A DNA stretch of 64,000 bases from Prevotella sp. (GCA_017475265.1 JAFVFY010000075.1:1-64000); one strand, 5' to 3'. Positions 33,257-42,742 are shown, numbered from the stretch's first letter. Program-made: numbers and translations. Notes: generated by a model not told the origin, from the sequence alone.

Positions 33257-35836
33257 TCAGAACTTGAATTCCACGGCCATCTTTATCACCTGCTTTTGCG
33301 ATGTGGGAAGGTCGAGGTAGTTCAGACGGCGGATATACTCGATGGTGATTAGCCGCAGAATGTTGTGGATGCCGAAGGCCACCTCCCAGTAGGGTCGCTT
33401 ACCGTCCATGGCAAAGGAACCTTCGGGAAAATACATGAGCACCCCCGACGCGCTGTTCTCAGCGAGGAGGGGGTTGTTCTTGTCCGTCAGCTTGCCCCAG
33501 AGGCACTGCACGCCGACGTACTCCCTCCACTTCAGCCGCTTCAGCAGGGGCACGAGGTTGAAGAGCTTGCCGTTCATGTCCCAACCCAGTTGGAAAGACA
33601 CGAAGCGGTCGTTGAGGAATTCCATGTTGTTAATCAGGTCGAAGCTGTTCGACTTCAGGAAATAGGCCATGTTCGTCTCTGGCATGATGAGCAGGGGGAA
33701 GGGCACTTGGTTCCATTGTGCACCCATGCGCAGACGCATTTTCATGGCTCCGAAGCTCATGGGCAGCCAGAAACGTTTCCATGCCTCCAGCTCAGTATAA
33801 TTATAGTTGTATTGTCCGCCCAGGAAACCCTTCAGACCCACGGTGTGCTGTAGGCGTATGACGGGGGCGTTGTAGTGGAGGGTGCGGCGGCGCTCCTTCG
33901 TCTGGAAGATAGTCTCACCGGGGGAGAAACGGAGGGAGAAGGTGGCCTCGGTATAGCGGAGAGAAGGGAGGGGTGAGGAGGACGGGGATTGCAAATCCCC
34001 TTGAGCAGTGAGTGAAAGGGAAGATAGGGGGGTGAACGTCATGTTTCCTATGGGAACCACCTTTTCCGTCTTCAGTTGTGCGGCGAGCTTCAGTCCAATC
34101 TTATGCTCGTACTCCCCCTTGAGTGTCTGGCTGTTGTAGAGCAGCATCTTGTCTATCTTGCTGATTTTAAAGGCAGAGAAGATGTTGTCCTTGTCGCTGT
34201 TCAGGTATTTGTCGCTGGGCAGGGCCACGTCGCGGCGTGACTGGAAGCTGATGGTGCGGGCGGGAAACTCGTTAGGCAGGTACTTTGGGTGGTGGAAGGC
34301 GTAGGTCAGCGTGGCGTCGTAGTAGTTCTCACGCGACTTCATCGCGTGGGCGTAATAGCCTTTGAGGAAGAGGTGGGGGTGCAAGTTCGCCGTGGTCTGT
34401 CCACCCAGACGGAGGCGTAGGCCGTCGTGGAAGTTCGTGGAGATGGTGCTCAGCACGGGGCCGATGTCCACCTTGCTGGGCTGTCCCTTCGGTCCCGTCT
34501 CTATGTAGTTCTCGAAGAGGACTTTTATCGCCGTGAGCACATACTTGAAGCCTTTCAGCCCTTCTATGCGCTCCACCAGCTTGCCGAGGGAACTCTCCGA
34601 TTGGGAGAGTGGTTCGGGCCGGTACTCGTTCCAGGAAAAAGACCCCTCCCCTAACCCCTCCCCTTCATGGGGAGGGGAATGGGGTGGGGTGTCTTCCGTA
34701 AACTCGAAGTGCGACCTGGCGGTGTTCCTCACGACGACGAGCTTTGGCGTGAAGTCGGTGACGGCCATCTCGGCCACCATGTCATCGCGGGTGAGCACCC
34801 ATTCACCGCCCTCCAGTCGGGAGAACTCCTGCAGACAGTAGAGCCCCTCCACCCAGTTCACGCCTGTGACGTTGGGCAGCGACATCGTGCAGCGCTTGAC
34901 GAGGTAGCTGCTATCGGCCATGACGAAGAGCTGGCCACGGAAGCCGAAGTCCTGCTGCGTGGAGGGCGTGAAGTCGAGCACGTAGCACTTGTCCTCGTCC
35001 ACGTAGGTAGTGTCCGTAATATAATAATGGTAGAAGAGGATGGCATCGCGGCCAATGGGACTGGTGAAGGGGTGGCGCAGCAGCTTGATGTTGTCCTGGT
35101 AGATGTCCACGTCGCTGAAGTACTCTTGCGTCACCAGGTTCACGAGGTCGCCTGTCTCGAAGAGGTTCGTAATTCCGGTAATGCGGTGTGCCAGTTGGTT
35201 GTTCTGGCTCGTATGTGGCTCGCGGCGGTAGCTCCTTTCCGTGACTGTCTCTTCGAGCGATAACGGCAGGATGAGCTTGTTGTTATAGGGACACAGATCG
35301 AGGTGCTCTACTATCCAGGGCTTGTTGGCCAGCAGTCCGCTCTGGAAGTCCTTGGGCTTCAGGTCGTTCAGTCCTACCATCAGTTTCTGGTAGTTGGCGT
35401 AGCGGTAGTAGTCTTTCTGCCGCAGGTCGGTCTGCTTCTTTGCGGCGATGACCTTTCGCATCAGCTCCACGGCGGGGTTGTTCTTACGGCGGTAGCGCGA
35501 TGAGCGACGGGAGGTGACGGTGACTTCACGAAGTGACTGTTCCTCAGACTTCAGGCGTATGGTGAGCTGCGATGGTGTTCCTTGTCGGATGGTCTTTTCC
35601 TGCGTCTCGTAGCCCACGCTGCTGATGATAAGCCGCTCGTGGTTATGCCTCGCCAGCGTGAAGCGACCCAGGCTGTCGGCCTTCGTACCTACTCCGAGGT
35701 TCTTATAGAGAAGCGTCGCCATAGGCACAGGTTTCTCCGTGGCATCATCGATGACACGGCCCGTAATCTGTGCCTGTAGCAGCTGCGCACAGAGCAACAG
35801 CAGTACTAGCAGCGACAATCTCTTCCTATCACTCAT
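33257..35836 (-). CDS. DUF5686 family outer membrane protein with CarboxypepD-like domain
   Basis: About 859 residues from ATG 35836, which overlaps the end of the upstream gene by eight bases (translational coupling). Signal peptide about 1-23, then a carboxypeptidase-regulatory-like beta domain (ITGRVIDDATEKPVPMATLL, about 24-105), then a large region ending in alternating strands and a C-terminal Phe (AVEFKF), the pattern of an outer membrane barrel. Similar proteins are assigned DUF5686; function unknown. Residues about 383-399 (PPHSPPHEGEGLGEGS) are a repeat-derived insertion. Confidence 0.85.
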   Translation of the reverse strand: MSDRKRLSLLVLLLLCAQLLQAQITGRVIDDATEKPVPMATLLYKNLGVGTKADSLGRFTLARHNHERLIISSVGYETQEKTIRQGTPSQLTIRLKSEEQSLREVTVTSRRSSRYRRKNNPAVELMRKVIAAKKQTDLRQKDYYRYANYQKLMVGLNDLKPKDFQSGLLANKPWIVEHLDLCPYNNKLILPLSLEETVTERSYRREPHTSQNNQLAHRITGITNLFETGDLVNLVTQEYFSDVDIYQDNIKLLRHPFTSPIGRDAILFYHYYITDTTYVDEDKCYVLDFTPSTQQDFGFRGQLFVMADSSYLVKRCTMSLPNVTGVNWVEGLYCLQEFSRLEGGEWVLTRDDMVAEMAVTDFTPKLVVVRNTARSHFEFTEDTPPHSPPHEGEGLGEGSFSWNEYRPEPLSQSESSLGKLVERIEGLKGFKYVLTAIKVLFENYIETGPKGQPSKVDIGPVLSTISTNFHDGLRLRLGGQTTANLHPHLFLKGYYAHAMKSRENYYDATLTYAFHHPKYLPNEFPARTISFQSRRDVALPSDKYLNSDKDNIFSAFKISKIDKMLLYNSQTLKGEYEHKIGLKLAAQLKTEKVVPIGNMTFTPLSSLSLTAQGDLQSPSSSPLPSLRYTEATFSLRFSPGETIFQTKERRRTLHYNAPVIRLQHTVGLKGFLGGQYNYNYTELEAWKRFWLPMSFGAMKMRLRMGAQWNQVPFPLLIMPETNMAYFLKSNSFDLINNMEFLNDRFVSFQLGWDMNGKLFNLVPLLKRLKWREYVGVQCLWGKLTDKNNPLLAENSASGVLMYFPEGSFAMDGKRPYWEVAFGIHNILRLITIEYIRRLNYLDLPTSQKQVIKMAVEFKF
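34641..34691. repeat. In-frame CCCCTCCCC palindrome in DUF5686 gene
   Basis: CCCCTCCCCTTCATGGGGAG GGG palindrome with flanking CCCCTAACCC and ATGGGGTGGGG, in frame, adding about 17 residues rich in Pro, Gly and Glu. Same family as the intergenic copy at 50795-50835. Confidence 0.8.
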
Positions 35837-37043
35837 AAACTTCAACCTTGGTAGGTGTACGCAGGTCACTTTCTATGTTTCGTCCTATTTGACGGGCGTT
35901 GCTGTTGACAGGACGCGACGTGAAATCGGGAGTGTTGTAGGAGTAGAGCAGCTGGCGATAGAACTCCTTGGGGTTGCGTTGGGGCAGCATGAAGGGCTTG
36001 GTGGCCCGTCCGTCCTTACCCATCATCGAGAGGTAGATGCGACTGTAGAGTCCATCGTCACGACGGCTGTTAAAGAGGAACCAACGGCTGTTGCTGCTCC
36101 AGCTATGCAGACTCTCCGCACAATCGCTGTTCACCTCGTCCAAGGCCCGTGTCTCGCCGGTACTCAAGTCCAGCAACCAGAGGTCGGCCTCTGGATGCCA
36201 GATGGAGAAATAGCCATAGTCTACCTGTGTGTACATCAGGTAGCGGCCATCGTAGGAGGGACGGGGCCAGGTGACGCTCCTAGAAGATTGACCATTGACC
36301 ATTGATGATTGACCATTGATGAGGGTATCGACCTGCGTCCCTAAGCGGCCTGTATGCTCGTCAAAGCTCACACGGCAGAGGCTGTAGCACTCCTTGTCGT
36401 AACCAGGGGGATAGAGCTGACGTAAAGCCGTGGTATAGTAGAGCCATTTGCCATCGGGGGAGAAGGCGGGTGTGTTCTCGGCCCATAGCAGCTTCATGGT
36501 CAGCGTGTCTTTAAGGACGGTATGTGTCTGGGTGTCATAGATAAAGACGTCTGATTCGTTGTCGTAAACCTCAATGCGCTTGACGTTGGCCGTATGGAAC
36601 ATCTGCGATGTCTTGTTGGTGGAGAAAGCACAGTAGCGGCCTCCCGGATGCCAGTAGGGATAGACCATGCTGCCCCCGAGCGAATCGTTCTTGCCTTTCA
36701 AGAGTTCATCCTGCCATTGTTTCTTGATAGTTGGGAAAAACTGTTTGAGCAGCTTCATGCTCAACAGCTGTGCCACGACAAACAGGACGGCATAGATGAT
36801 AGCGCCATTGAAAGGATTCACAAAGAACTGAGCCACGCCCTCTCCCAAATACTGTGCCAGTCCTCCTGGTATCGCCAGCCGCTCCATCAGGTAGTCTGTA
36901 TTCCATAGAAACAATATGGACATCTCCCTAACCACAGGAATAAAAGGGTAGAGGAAAAGCCAGAAACAGAACACACTAATGGCCAGCATAGCCACGATGA
37001 TATGTTGCCAATAATGCGATATAAAGTTGTTTAAAATCATCAC
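35829..37043 (-). CDS. Membrane protein with DUF6057-like N-terminus and PD40 beta-propeller
   Basis: 404 residues. Residues about 1-95 carry two or three membrane helices and resemble the start of DUF6057 proteins (LFLWNTDYLMERLAIPGGLAQY). From about 115 the protein becomes a TolB/PD40-type propeller (VYPYWHPGGRYCAFSTN, NTPAFSPDGKWLYYTT, RPSYDGRYLMYTQVD, SWSSNSRWFLFNSRRDDG). The usual long middle and end of DUF6057 is missing, so this looks like an in-frame fusion of two genes, or a deletion product. A repeat-derived INGQSSMVNGQSS stretch lies near 241. Co-transcribed with the DUF5686 gene. Function unknown. Confidence 0.7.
   Translation of the reverse strand: MMILNNFISHYWQHIIVAMLAISVFCFWLFLYPFIPVVREMSILFLWNTDYLMERLAIPGGLAQYLGEGVAQFFVNPFNGAIIYAVLFVVAQLLSMKLLKQFFPTIKKQWQDELLKGKNDSLGGSMVYPYWHPGGRYCAFSTNKTSQMFHTANVKRIEVYDNESDVFIYDTQTHTVLKDTLTMKLLWAENTPAFSPDGKWLYYTTALRQLYPPGYDKECYSLCRVSFDEHTGRLGTQVDTLINGQSSMVNGQSSRSVTWPRPSYDGRYLMYTQVDYGYFSIWHPEADLWLLDLSTGETRALDEVNSDCAESLHSWSSNSRWFLFNSRRDDGLYSRIYLSMMGKDGRATKPFMLPQRNPKEFYRQLLYSYNTPDFTSRPVNSNARQIGRNIESDLRTPTKVEVYE
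36285..36321. repeat. In-frame GACCATTGATGATT repeat in propeller gene
   Basis: ATTGACCATTGACC ATTGATG-type units, a style of repeat frequently intergenic in this group (from memory), here in frame and encoding NGQSS repeats. Confidence 0.7.
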
Positions 37044-37060
37044 TCAGCGCTTTTGATGAA

Positions 37061-37194
37061 CAACCCCGGCCACTTTGCTGAACAAACCCAGCCACTTTGT
37101 TGAACAAACCCAGCCACTTTGCAGTGCAAAAACCAGCCACTTTGTTGAACAAATCCAGCCACTTTGTTGAGCAAAACCATAGCTTTTGCTGAAT
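37061..37194. repeat. 22-base AACCCAGCCACTTTG tandem array
   Basis: Six degenerate units of CAAACCCAGCCACTTTGTTGAA between the propeller gene and the Rpn gene. Units differ at a few positions; there are no spacers, so it is not a CRISPR. No promoter for the propeller gene is visible outside it. Confidence 0.8.
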
Positions 37195-37233
37195 TGGTCT
37201 ATCCGCTCTGTCGTTGTTCGTTCTCGCTAAACC

Positions 37234-38145
37234 TTACAGCCCCTCAATTTCCTCGACGGTGAGGCCGGTAATCTCCGCGATGTCCGCAATAGCATAGCCC
37301 TTGGCCTTCATGCGGCGGGCGGTGTCGATGTCCTTCTGCTTTAGCTTGGCCTTTGCCTCCTCTGCCTCGGCATTGGCTTCCTCTGCCTTGGCATTGGCTA
37401 CGGCTATCTCGGCCTTAGCTTTCTCCACCTCACGCCTGATATCGTTCGCTATGGTCCTCTGTCTGGAGATATAATCCCAGAACTTGTCGTAGGCCCGCAT
37501 CTCGCCAGGGCTGTATGCTCCAATCTCCAGTATCTTCAGGGCCTCGCTCACCTCGGGGTTCTCTAATAACTCTGCGGGAGCCTCCAGTGTTTTGTCGGTG
37601 ATTTCGGTGAGGAAACGGAGCCATAAAACTTGCATCTTCTTCTCTGTGAATGTCTGGGGTTTGAACTTTTTCAACTCCACGAAAACGAGGTGCAGGCCGT
37701 CGATCACCTTGTCGGTGTACTTGTCGTGGACGAGGTGATAGTAGTGGTAGTAGTCGTCCACGTCCTTCATGAAATTCTCGTTGACGAAGTTCAAGGCATA
37801 GACAGGCTGTAGCGTATCGTAAACTCCACCCGCCTCCGACTGCGCCACGTATGCCTTTGAGGCGTTGAGCAAGACACGCTTCTTGAACGATTCCGTCCAC
37901 GTCATCTGCATCTCGACGATGAACTCTCGATTCTTGTTGTCTTTGCAACAGACATCCACGATGCTGTCCTTCTCGACCTGCGTCCGCTTGGGAATCTTCT
38001 CGGCTGGCCAATACTCGATGCTCTCCACGCGCTCGTCGTCCTTCAATGGCAGCAGCGCGTTAAGCAGGCTGATGACGAGGTTCTTATGCTCGCCGAATAC
38101 CTTCTTGAAGGTCAGGTCGGCTCTCGGGTCTAAATACTTTCCCAT
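37234..38145 (-). CDS. Rpn-family PD-(D/E)XK nuclease/transposase-like protein
   Basis: 303 residues. N-terminal DPRADLTFKKVFGEHKNLVIS, then the nuclease core with DSIVDVCCKDNKNREFIVEMQM near 59, where Asp and Glu-x-Gln are the expected metal ligands. C-terminal part is an Ala/Glu/Lys-rich helical segment (about 235-280) and a short regulatory-like end IADIAEITGLTVEEIEGL. The family (PD-(D/E)XK transposase, Rpn) promotes recombination and is multi-copy and mobile in Bacteroidetes. A CAAAGATA box (minus-strand TATCTTTG) sits at 38172-38179. A homologous 3' tail is found at 21726-21776. Confidence 0.88.
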   Translation of the reverse strand: MGKYLDPRADLTFKKVFGEHKNLVISLLNALLPLKDDERVESIEYWPAEKIPKRTQVEKDSIVDVCCKDNKNREFIVEMQMTWTESFKKRVLLNASKAYVAQSEAGGVYDTLQPVYALNFVNENFMKDVDDYYHYYHLVHDKYTDKVIDGLHLVFVELKKFKPQTFTEKKMQVLWLRFLTEITDKTLEAPAELLENPEVSEALKILEIGAYSPGEMRAYDKFWDYISRQRTIANDIRREVEKAKAEIAVANAKAEEANAEAEEAKAKLKQKDIDTARRMKAKGYAIADIAEITGLTVEEIEGL

Positions 38146-38292
38146 AATCGTTGTTCTTTAGAATGATGGCGCAAAGATACGAAACATTCCGCAAATACCC
38201 CGCAATTCCCCCGAAAAAACTACAAGTTTTAACGCTGACTCCCACAAAAGCCCTCGGCAAAACCTTCCATTATATAAATAATGTGAAAATAA

Positions 38293-38323
38293 TTTGCTGT
38301 CTTCCGAAAAATCAATACCTTTG
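38293..38323 (+). promoter_or_regulatory. TA-type promoter left before adhesin operon 4
   Basis: TTTG at 38293-38296 and TACCTTTG at 38316-38323. The region 38277-38332 aligns with 42661-42717 upstream of the intact TA pair (shared AAATAATGTGAAA, ATCTTCCGAA/GTCTTCCGAA, GCTAAAAG). Confidence 0.75.
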
Positions 38324-38346
38324 TACGCTAAAAGAGACGGTGTCAC

Positions 38347-38391
38347 GCCTACACCATCGACCACGACACGATAATTTTTATTATTTACTAA
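38347..38391 (+). pseudogene. 3' tail of a deleted RelE/ParE-like toxin gene
   Basis: Reads AYTIDHDTIIFIIY then stop; the first eleven codons match AYTIDNDTITI near the end of the toxin at 43006-43302, also at DNA level (TACACCATCGACCACGACAC against TACACCATCGACAACGACAC). The antitoxin gene and most of the toxin gene are gone, while the promoter and this tail remain. Confidence 0.75.
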
Positions 38392-38406
38392 CTAACATTT
38401 ATAATT

Positions 38407-41400
38407 ATGAGAAAACTAAAACTATTCATGACTGCCCTCGCTCTGGTCGGGGGAGTGAACTTTGCGTTTGCGCAGACGGACGTGACTAGCACGTACATTA
38501 CGAATGCGGATTTTTCATTTTCATCTATAGAAGATGGATGGACACAAAATCATTCCGATGGTACTTATTGGGCATTAGGAAATGGTAACATTGGTTCTTA
38601 TGCTGTTGCAAACAACAAGACATCTACAACAGACGAAACCCACCTTGCAACAGAGTGTTGTTTAGGAATGCAGTGCCGCTGGTCAGGAAACTATGCCAAT
38701 TTTAGTCAGGTGACAGCAGAGCTTCCTGTTGGAGTTTATACTTTGACTTACGATGTGGAAAACACTAATACTTCTACATCCTCTGCCACCTACGAAAATC
38801 TCTTTACTGTAAAGGTTGGTGAGACAACTTATACGGATAGTAAAAAAGAGTGGATGAATGGCAGTAGTGGTTGGACGGAACATACCATTAGCTTTACCAT
38901 TGAATCGGCAGCAACAGCAACCATTAGTTTAGGTTATGGAACAGGTAGCAATAATTATGCTTCTGGTAACACTCCGCACCTCTATGTCAGCCACCTGAAA
39001 CTCACATGGACTGACCTCCTTCAGGGTGCCAAGGATGCTTTACAAGCTGAGATTGACAAGGCAAAGCTTTGTGATGCCAAGGAAGGACTGGCTGATGCCA
39101 TCGCAGCCGCAGAGAATGCCCTTACTAATGCTACTACTGTTGCCGAGCTGGAAGAGGCTCTCGCAATTTTGCAGGCTGCTGACAAGGATGCCGTACTTCG
39201 CTATGAGAATGGCCTCGCTGATGCCACTTATTCTACTCCTATTGTAACATCTTTCGTGGTGAATGGCACATTCGATAACGGCATCAACCCGTGGCAGCGT
39301 ACAGGCAGCTTCCAGAATAACAAGACGGCAAACAATCAACAAGGTGCCTTCACGGGTAACTTCTATGAAAACTGGAATGGAAGTGCTCAAGTTAACAAGA
39401 TGTACCAGACCATCAACGACGTTCCTAATGGAACCTATCGTCTGGACATCGCTGCCTTCGTGAACACTCTGGCCGACCCGAACGAGAGCCAGTATGTCTT
39501 TGCTAATAACGATAAGACTTATCTGACCACAGGTGCCCCCACAGCCTACGAAGTCTACACCGTTGTAACCAACAACAAGATTGAGGTCGGTCTGGAGCAG
39601 ACAACAGCCACCGCCAACTGGATGGGTATCGACAATGTGAGCCTGCGCTATTACGGTGCTGGTGACGTAATCAACGATGCCAAGAATGCCTCTCACAAGC
39701 TGGCTTGGCTGGAGGCCAAAGCTGCTGCCGAGGCTGCTATTGCCAATGAAGACTATGCCAATGTGACTGGTTCAGAGAAGACCGCCCTTGAGGCAGAGAT
39801 TGCCAAGGCTGAACCTTCTACTGCTGACGGTTACGACGAGGCCGCCGCAGCTTTGAATACTGCAACTGCTGCCTTCACCGCTGCCAAGGCCAACTATGAC
39901 ATCTTTGTAACTTATAATGTTGATTTGACCTATGCTGATGGCAGCAAGAAACCTGCCATAACCAGCGAATCAACTGCCGCTACCATCATCCCCGCTTTGC
40001 GTGCTTACTACGAGAGTCACGCTATGGCCGAAGGTGTTACTGGTGTTGTTGACATGACTGACCGCATTGCAAACCCGAATGCAGAGGACGGCAACAACGG
40101 CTGGACTTGGACTGGAAACAAGAACAATCCTGCCAGCAACGAGCCTTGGACGGATGCCGACGGTAACAGCACTCATACGTATTTCGACGGTGGTAACTGG
40201 AACGGTTCAAACTGGACTACCACGATGAAGCAGACCATTAGCCTGCCCGCAGGTAGGTATCTGCTCACCGCCAAAGGCCGTGCAGCAACGAACACCACAC
40301 TGACTATGGCAGTTGGCGAAGCCTCCGTTAACCTTCCTAATGTCGGTAATGCTGGAAACGTGTTTGACCGTGGATGGGGTGATGGCTCCGTAGAGTTCAC
40401 AACCGACGGCAGCGACGTAGAGATACTCGTAACTGCAACAGCTGAACCCACTCACGAGTGGTTCTCTATCTCTCAGTTCCGCCTTGTCCGTCTGGAACTC
40501 TACACCGAGATGGCAACAGCTGCTGAATATGAAGCTATGGCTACAGCCCTTGAAGCAGCAAAGACCAAGACACTCGGTTTTGCCACTGGTGAGTATGCTC
40601 CTTATAATAACGTGGAGGCAATCACAGCCATTACAACAGCAGAAGCAATCGACACCAATGCAGAGAATGCAAAGGCCGACATTGAGGCTATTACAACGGC
40701 TCTCGGCAACTGGACAGCAAACACAGAAGAGGTAAATGCATTCTACGATGGAACATTTGCTATTCAGGAAGAGCACACCACTGGCCCAACCGCTCTTGTT
40801 GGTTGGAATAATCCCGAAGGTATTCGCCAGCTTATAAAGGACACTGAGACAAATCCTGGCCTAAATAGTGCTACAGACAAGGCTGCAGTCTTTGCTTGGG
40901 GTGGCACAACTTTGACTTATGGCAACACCGAAGGCTACACGATGCCTCTGGCCGCTCATACCCTCTATGAACTGACATTCAAGACTTGTGGCTGGAGAGA
41001 TGGCGATATGGGCTATGTGAGTGTTACTGTTAAGAACAGCTCCAATGAGGGTCTTGGTGATACGCACAGTGTCACAGCTACCAAGCGTATTACAGAGGAA
41101 AATCCTTGGGACGAGTTCAAAGTTTACTTCGAAACAGGTGAAGCAGGTAACTATACCTTTGGCATGTGGACTAGCAAGCATACCACCTTTACCGATTTGA
41201 TGCTGAAGAAGGCCGTGGCAAAGAATGTTACTATTGATGAAGCTGCTACTGCTGCACCTGAATACAATTATGCCAACGTGACCCTTACCCGCACGCTCAG
41301 CAAGGAATACTGGAACACATTCTCCGTGCCCTTCGACGCTCCGATTCCTGAGGGCTGGAAGGTGAAGGAGTTTGACAGTGCTTCTGGCGATTCTGGCGAG

Positions 41401-41853
41401 ACATTGAACTTCAAAGCAGCAGAAAGCATTAAGGCTGGCGTTCCCTATCTGGTGAAGCCCGAAGCTGACGTGGTTAACCCCACCTTCAATGGCGTGGTTG
41501 TCAAAGCTACCGAGGGAGAGACCATGGGCACGGGTGACTATAAGTTTGCTGCCCAGATCTACAACAAGGATCTCGCTACCGATGGCACCATCGCTTACCT
41601 CGCAACCGACGGCTCGGTTATGAAGCTCACCTCTGGTGGCATCAAGGGTCTGCGTGCTTACTTTATCGTTCCCTTAAATGGAGCTGCTGCACGTATAGCC
41701 TTCATCGACGATGGCGGCACCACCACTGGCATTGAGGGCATGGAGAGTGCTGCCCAGAAGGTAGAGAACGGTGTCTACGACTTGCAGGGCCGCCGTGTGG
41801 AAGCCATGAAGAAGGGTCTGTACATCGTCAATGGCAAGAAAGTCGTGAAGTAA
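38407..41853 (+). CDS. Giant secreted multidomain protein 4
   Basis: 1148 residues, signal peptide 1-23 almost identical to that of giant protein 5 (RKLKLFMTALALVGGVNFAF). Alternating beta-sandwich domains and Ala/Glu-rich FIVAR-like helices: sandwich about 24-205, helices about 205-285 (LQAEIDKAKLCDAKEGLADA), sandwich about 290-425 (FVVNGTFDNGINPWQ), helices about 430-510, sandwich about 540-700 (TMKQTISLPAGRYLLTAKGR), helices, another sandwich, C-terminal beta domain and tail GLYIVNGKKVVK. No CBM26-like module and no catalytic residues recognised. Likely surface adhesin or glycan-binding protein. Confidence 0.8.
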   Translation: MRKLKLFMTALALVGGVNFAFAQTDVTSTYITNADFSFSSIEDGWTQNHSDGTYWALGNGNIGSYAVANNKTSTTDETHLATECCLGMQCRWSGNYANFSQVTAELPVGVYTLTYDVENTNTSTSSATYENLFTVKVGETTYTDSKKEWMNGSSGWTEHTISFTIESAATATISLGYGTGSNNYASGNTPHLYVSHLKLTWTDLLQGAKDALQAEIDKAKLCDAKEGLADAIAAAENALTNATTVAELEEALAILQAADKDAVLRYENGLADATYSTPIVTSFVVNGTFDNGINPWQRTGSFQNNKTANNQQGAFTGNFYENWNGSAQVNKMYQTINDVPNGTYRLDIAAFVNTLADPNESQYVFANNDKTYLTTGAPTAYEVYTVVTNNKIEVGLEQTTATANWMGIDNVSLRYYGAGDVINDAKNASHKLAWLEAKAAAEAAIANEDYANVTGSEKTALEAEIAKAEPSTADGYDEAAAALNTATAAFTAAKANYDIFVTYNVDLTYADGSKKPAITSESTAATIIPALRAYYESHAMAEGVTGVVDMTDRIANPNAEDGNNGWTWTGNKNNPASNEPWTDADGNSTHTYFDGGNWNGSNWTTTMKQTISLPAGRYLLTAKGRAATNTTLTMAVGEASVNLPNVGNAGNVFDRGWGDGSVEFTTDGSDVEILVTATAEPTHEWFSISQFRLVRLELYTEMATAAEYEAMATALEAAKTKTLGFATGEYAPYNNVEAITAITTAEAIDTNAENAKADIEAITTALGNWTANTEEVNAFYDGTFAIQEEHTTGPTALVGWNNPEGIRQLIKDTETNPGLNSATDKAAVFAWGGTTLTYGNTEGYTMPLAAHTLYELTFKTCGWRDGDMGYVSVTVKNSSNEGLGDTHSVTATKRITEENPWDEFKVYFETGEAGNYTFGMWTSKHTTFTDLMLKKAVAKNVTIDEAATAAPEYNYANVTLTRTLSKEYWNTFSVPFDAPIPEGWKVKEFDSASGDSGETLNFKAAESIKAGVPYLVKPEADVVNPTFNGVVVKATEGETMGTGDYKFAAQIYNKDLATDGTIAYLATDGSVMKLTSGGIKGLRAYFIVPLNGAAARIAFIDDGGTTTGIEGMESAAQKVENGVYDLQGRRVEAMKKGLYIVNGKKVVK

Positions 41854-41880
41854 TAACCCATTAAAAGAACAATTTGAACT

Positions 41881-42075
41881 ATGAAAAAGATGCAATATAT
41901 CCAGCCACAGACCGAAGTGGACCTGATGCTGCCCGACACTCAGCTGCTTACTGCGTCAAATACGATTGACGACAAAGCCGACGACGTTATTCTTAACCCT
42001 GAAACGATGGAAGGAGGTGACGGTAGTAATGCTGCCTCCCGCCGCGCTGTATGGTACGATGAAGACGAATTCTAA
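41881..42075 (+). CDS. Small acidic peptide 4 of the SRR-W-DEE family
   Basis: 64 residues. MKKMQYIQPQTEVDLML start, LLTASNTIDD centre, NAASRRAVWYDEDEF end. Follows giant gene 4 by 27 bases and precedes a conserved hairpin by 42 bases. Function unknown. Confidence 0.75.
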   Translation: MKKMQYIQPQTEVDLMLPDTQLLTASNTIDDKADDVILNPETMEGGDGSNAASRRAVWYDEDEF

Positions 42076-42116
42076 CCCCGTCGCTTCATAGCTTTCAGCC
42101 CAGTGCTGACATAACT

Positions 42117-42168
42117 TTTCAGGGCGCAGCTGCCATCGTGGCGGACTGCGCCCTGAACGTTTTTTAAT
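42117..42168 (+). terminator. GGGCGCAG...CTGCGCCC terminator of operon 4
   Basis: TTCAGGGCGCAG at 42118-42129 pairs with CTGCGCCCTGAA at 42146-42157, then CGTTTTTT. The inner part CTGCCATCGTGGCGGA also pairs. Confidence 0.8.
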
Positions 42169-42220
42169 GGGGGGCGCTACGCTCAAAATTGCAAAAAAAT
42201 AGAATCACAAAATTATAACC

Positions 42221-42380
42221 TGAATTATTCATTAACTTTTCTTTTTTACACGAATTTTCATTAATTTATCACGAATTACTCATTAATTTTATTTTTGAAT
42301 AATTTGTGTCTAATTCGTGGTAATTTGTGTTAAGAATCAAAGCCATTAGATTAATCCTCGTAATTCTCATGAATAATTCA
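42221..42380. repeat. TGAATTATTCAT inverted-repeat element D
   Basis: 160 bases bounded by TGAATTATTCATTAAC and its inverse (ATGAATAATTCA at the right end). Inner part carries CACGAATT/AATTCGTGG words. Reverse-complement copy at 20940-21135 and partial copy at 17706-17760. The rest of the gene-free stretch 42381-42660 shows nothing recognisable. Confidence 0.75.
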
Positions 42381-42675
42381 AGATAGAGTAGTTACTAAGG
42401 AACTGACACTAAATAAAGTTGACAATTGGAAACGATGTTTTTAGTAAAACAGATAAATACAACAAAGACAGATAAAAACCATTCGTCTTGTTTTTCTCAG
42501 TATTTCTTGTTTTTTCCTGTATTTCTAAATAACAAATAGTGAAAACCATTTGACTACCTAATTAAAGTAAATCAGCACCTCTTCTGGAACTTATCATTTT
42601 GAGCGAAGCGACCACATTAAGAGAGGGTGCTGAGCAGTTACTAATTAAATCACAGTTCCTAAATAATGTGAAATG

Positions 42676-42707
42676 TTTGGTTATCTTCCGAATAATCAGT
42701 ACCTTTG
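42676..42707 (+). promoter_or_regulatory. Promoter of TA-adhesin operon 5
   Basis: TTTGG at 42676-42680 and TACCTTTG at 42700-42707, 19 bases between, 35 bases before the antitoxin ATG. No other promoter is seen before the giant gene at 43371. Confidence 0.75.
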
Positions 42708-42742
42708 CAAGCTAAAAGCTAAAACATATAGACCATTTCGAT

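Noticed and set aside
38151..38489. Plus-strand open frame of 112 codons across the start of giant gene 4
   Set aside because: It crosses the Rpn promoter, the TA promoter and the toxin-tail scar in another frame and overlaps the signal peptide of the real gene.
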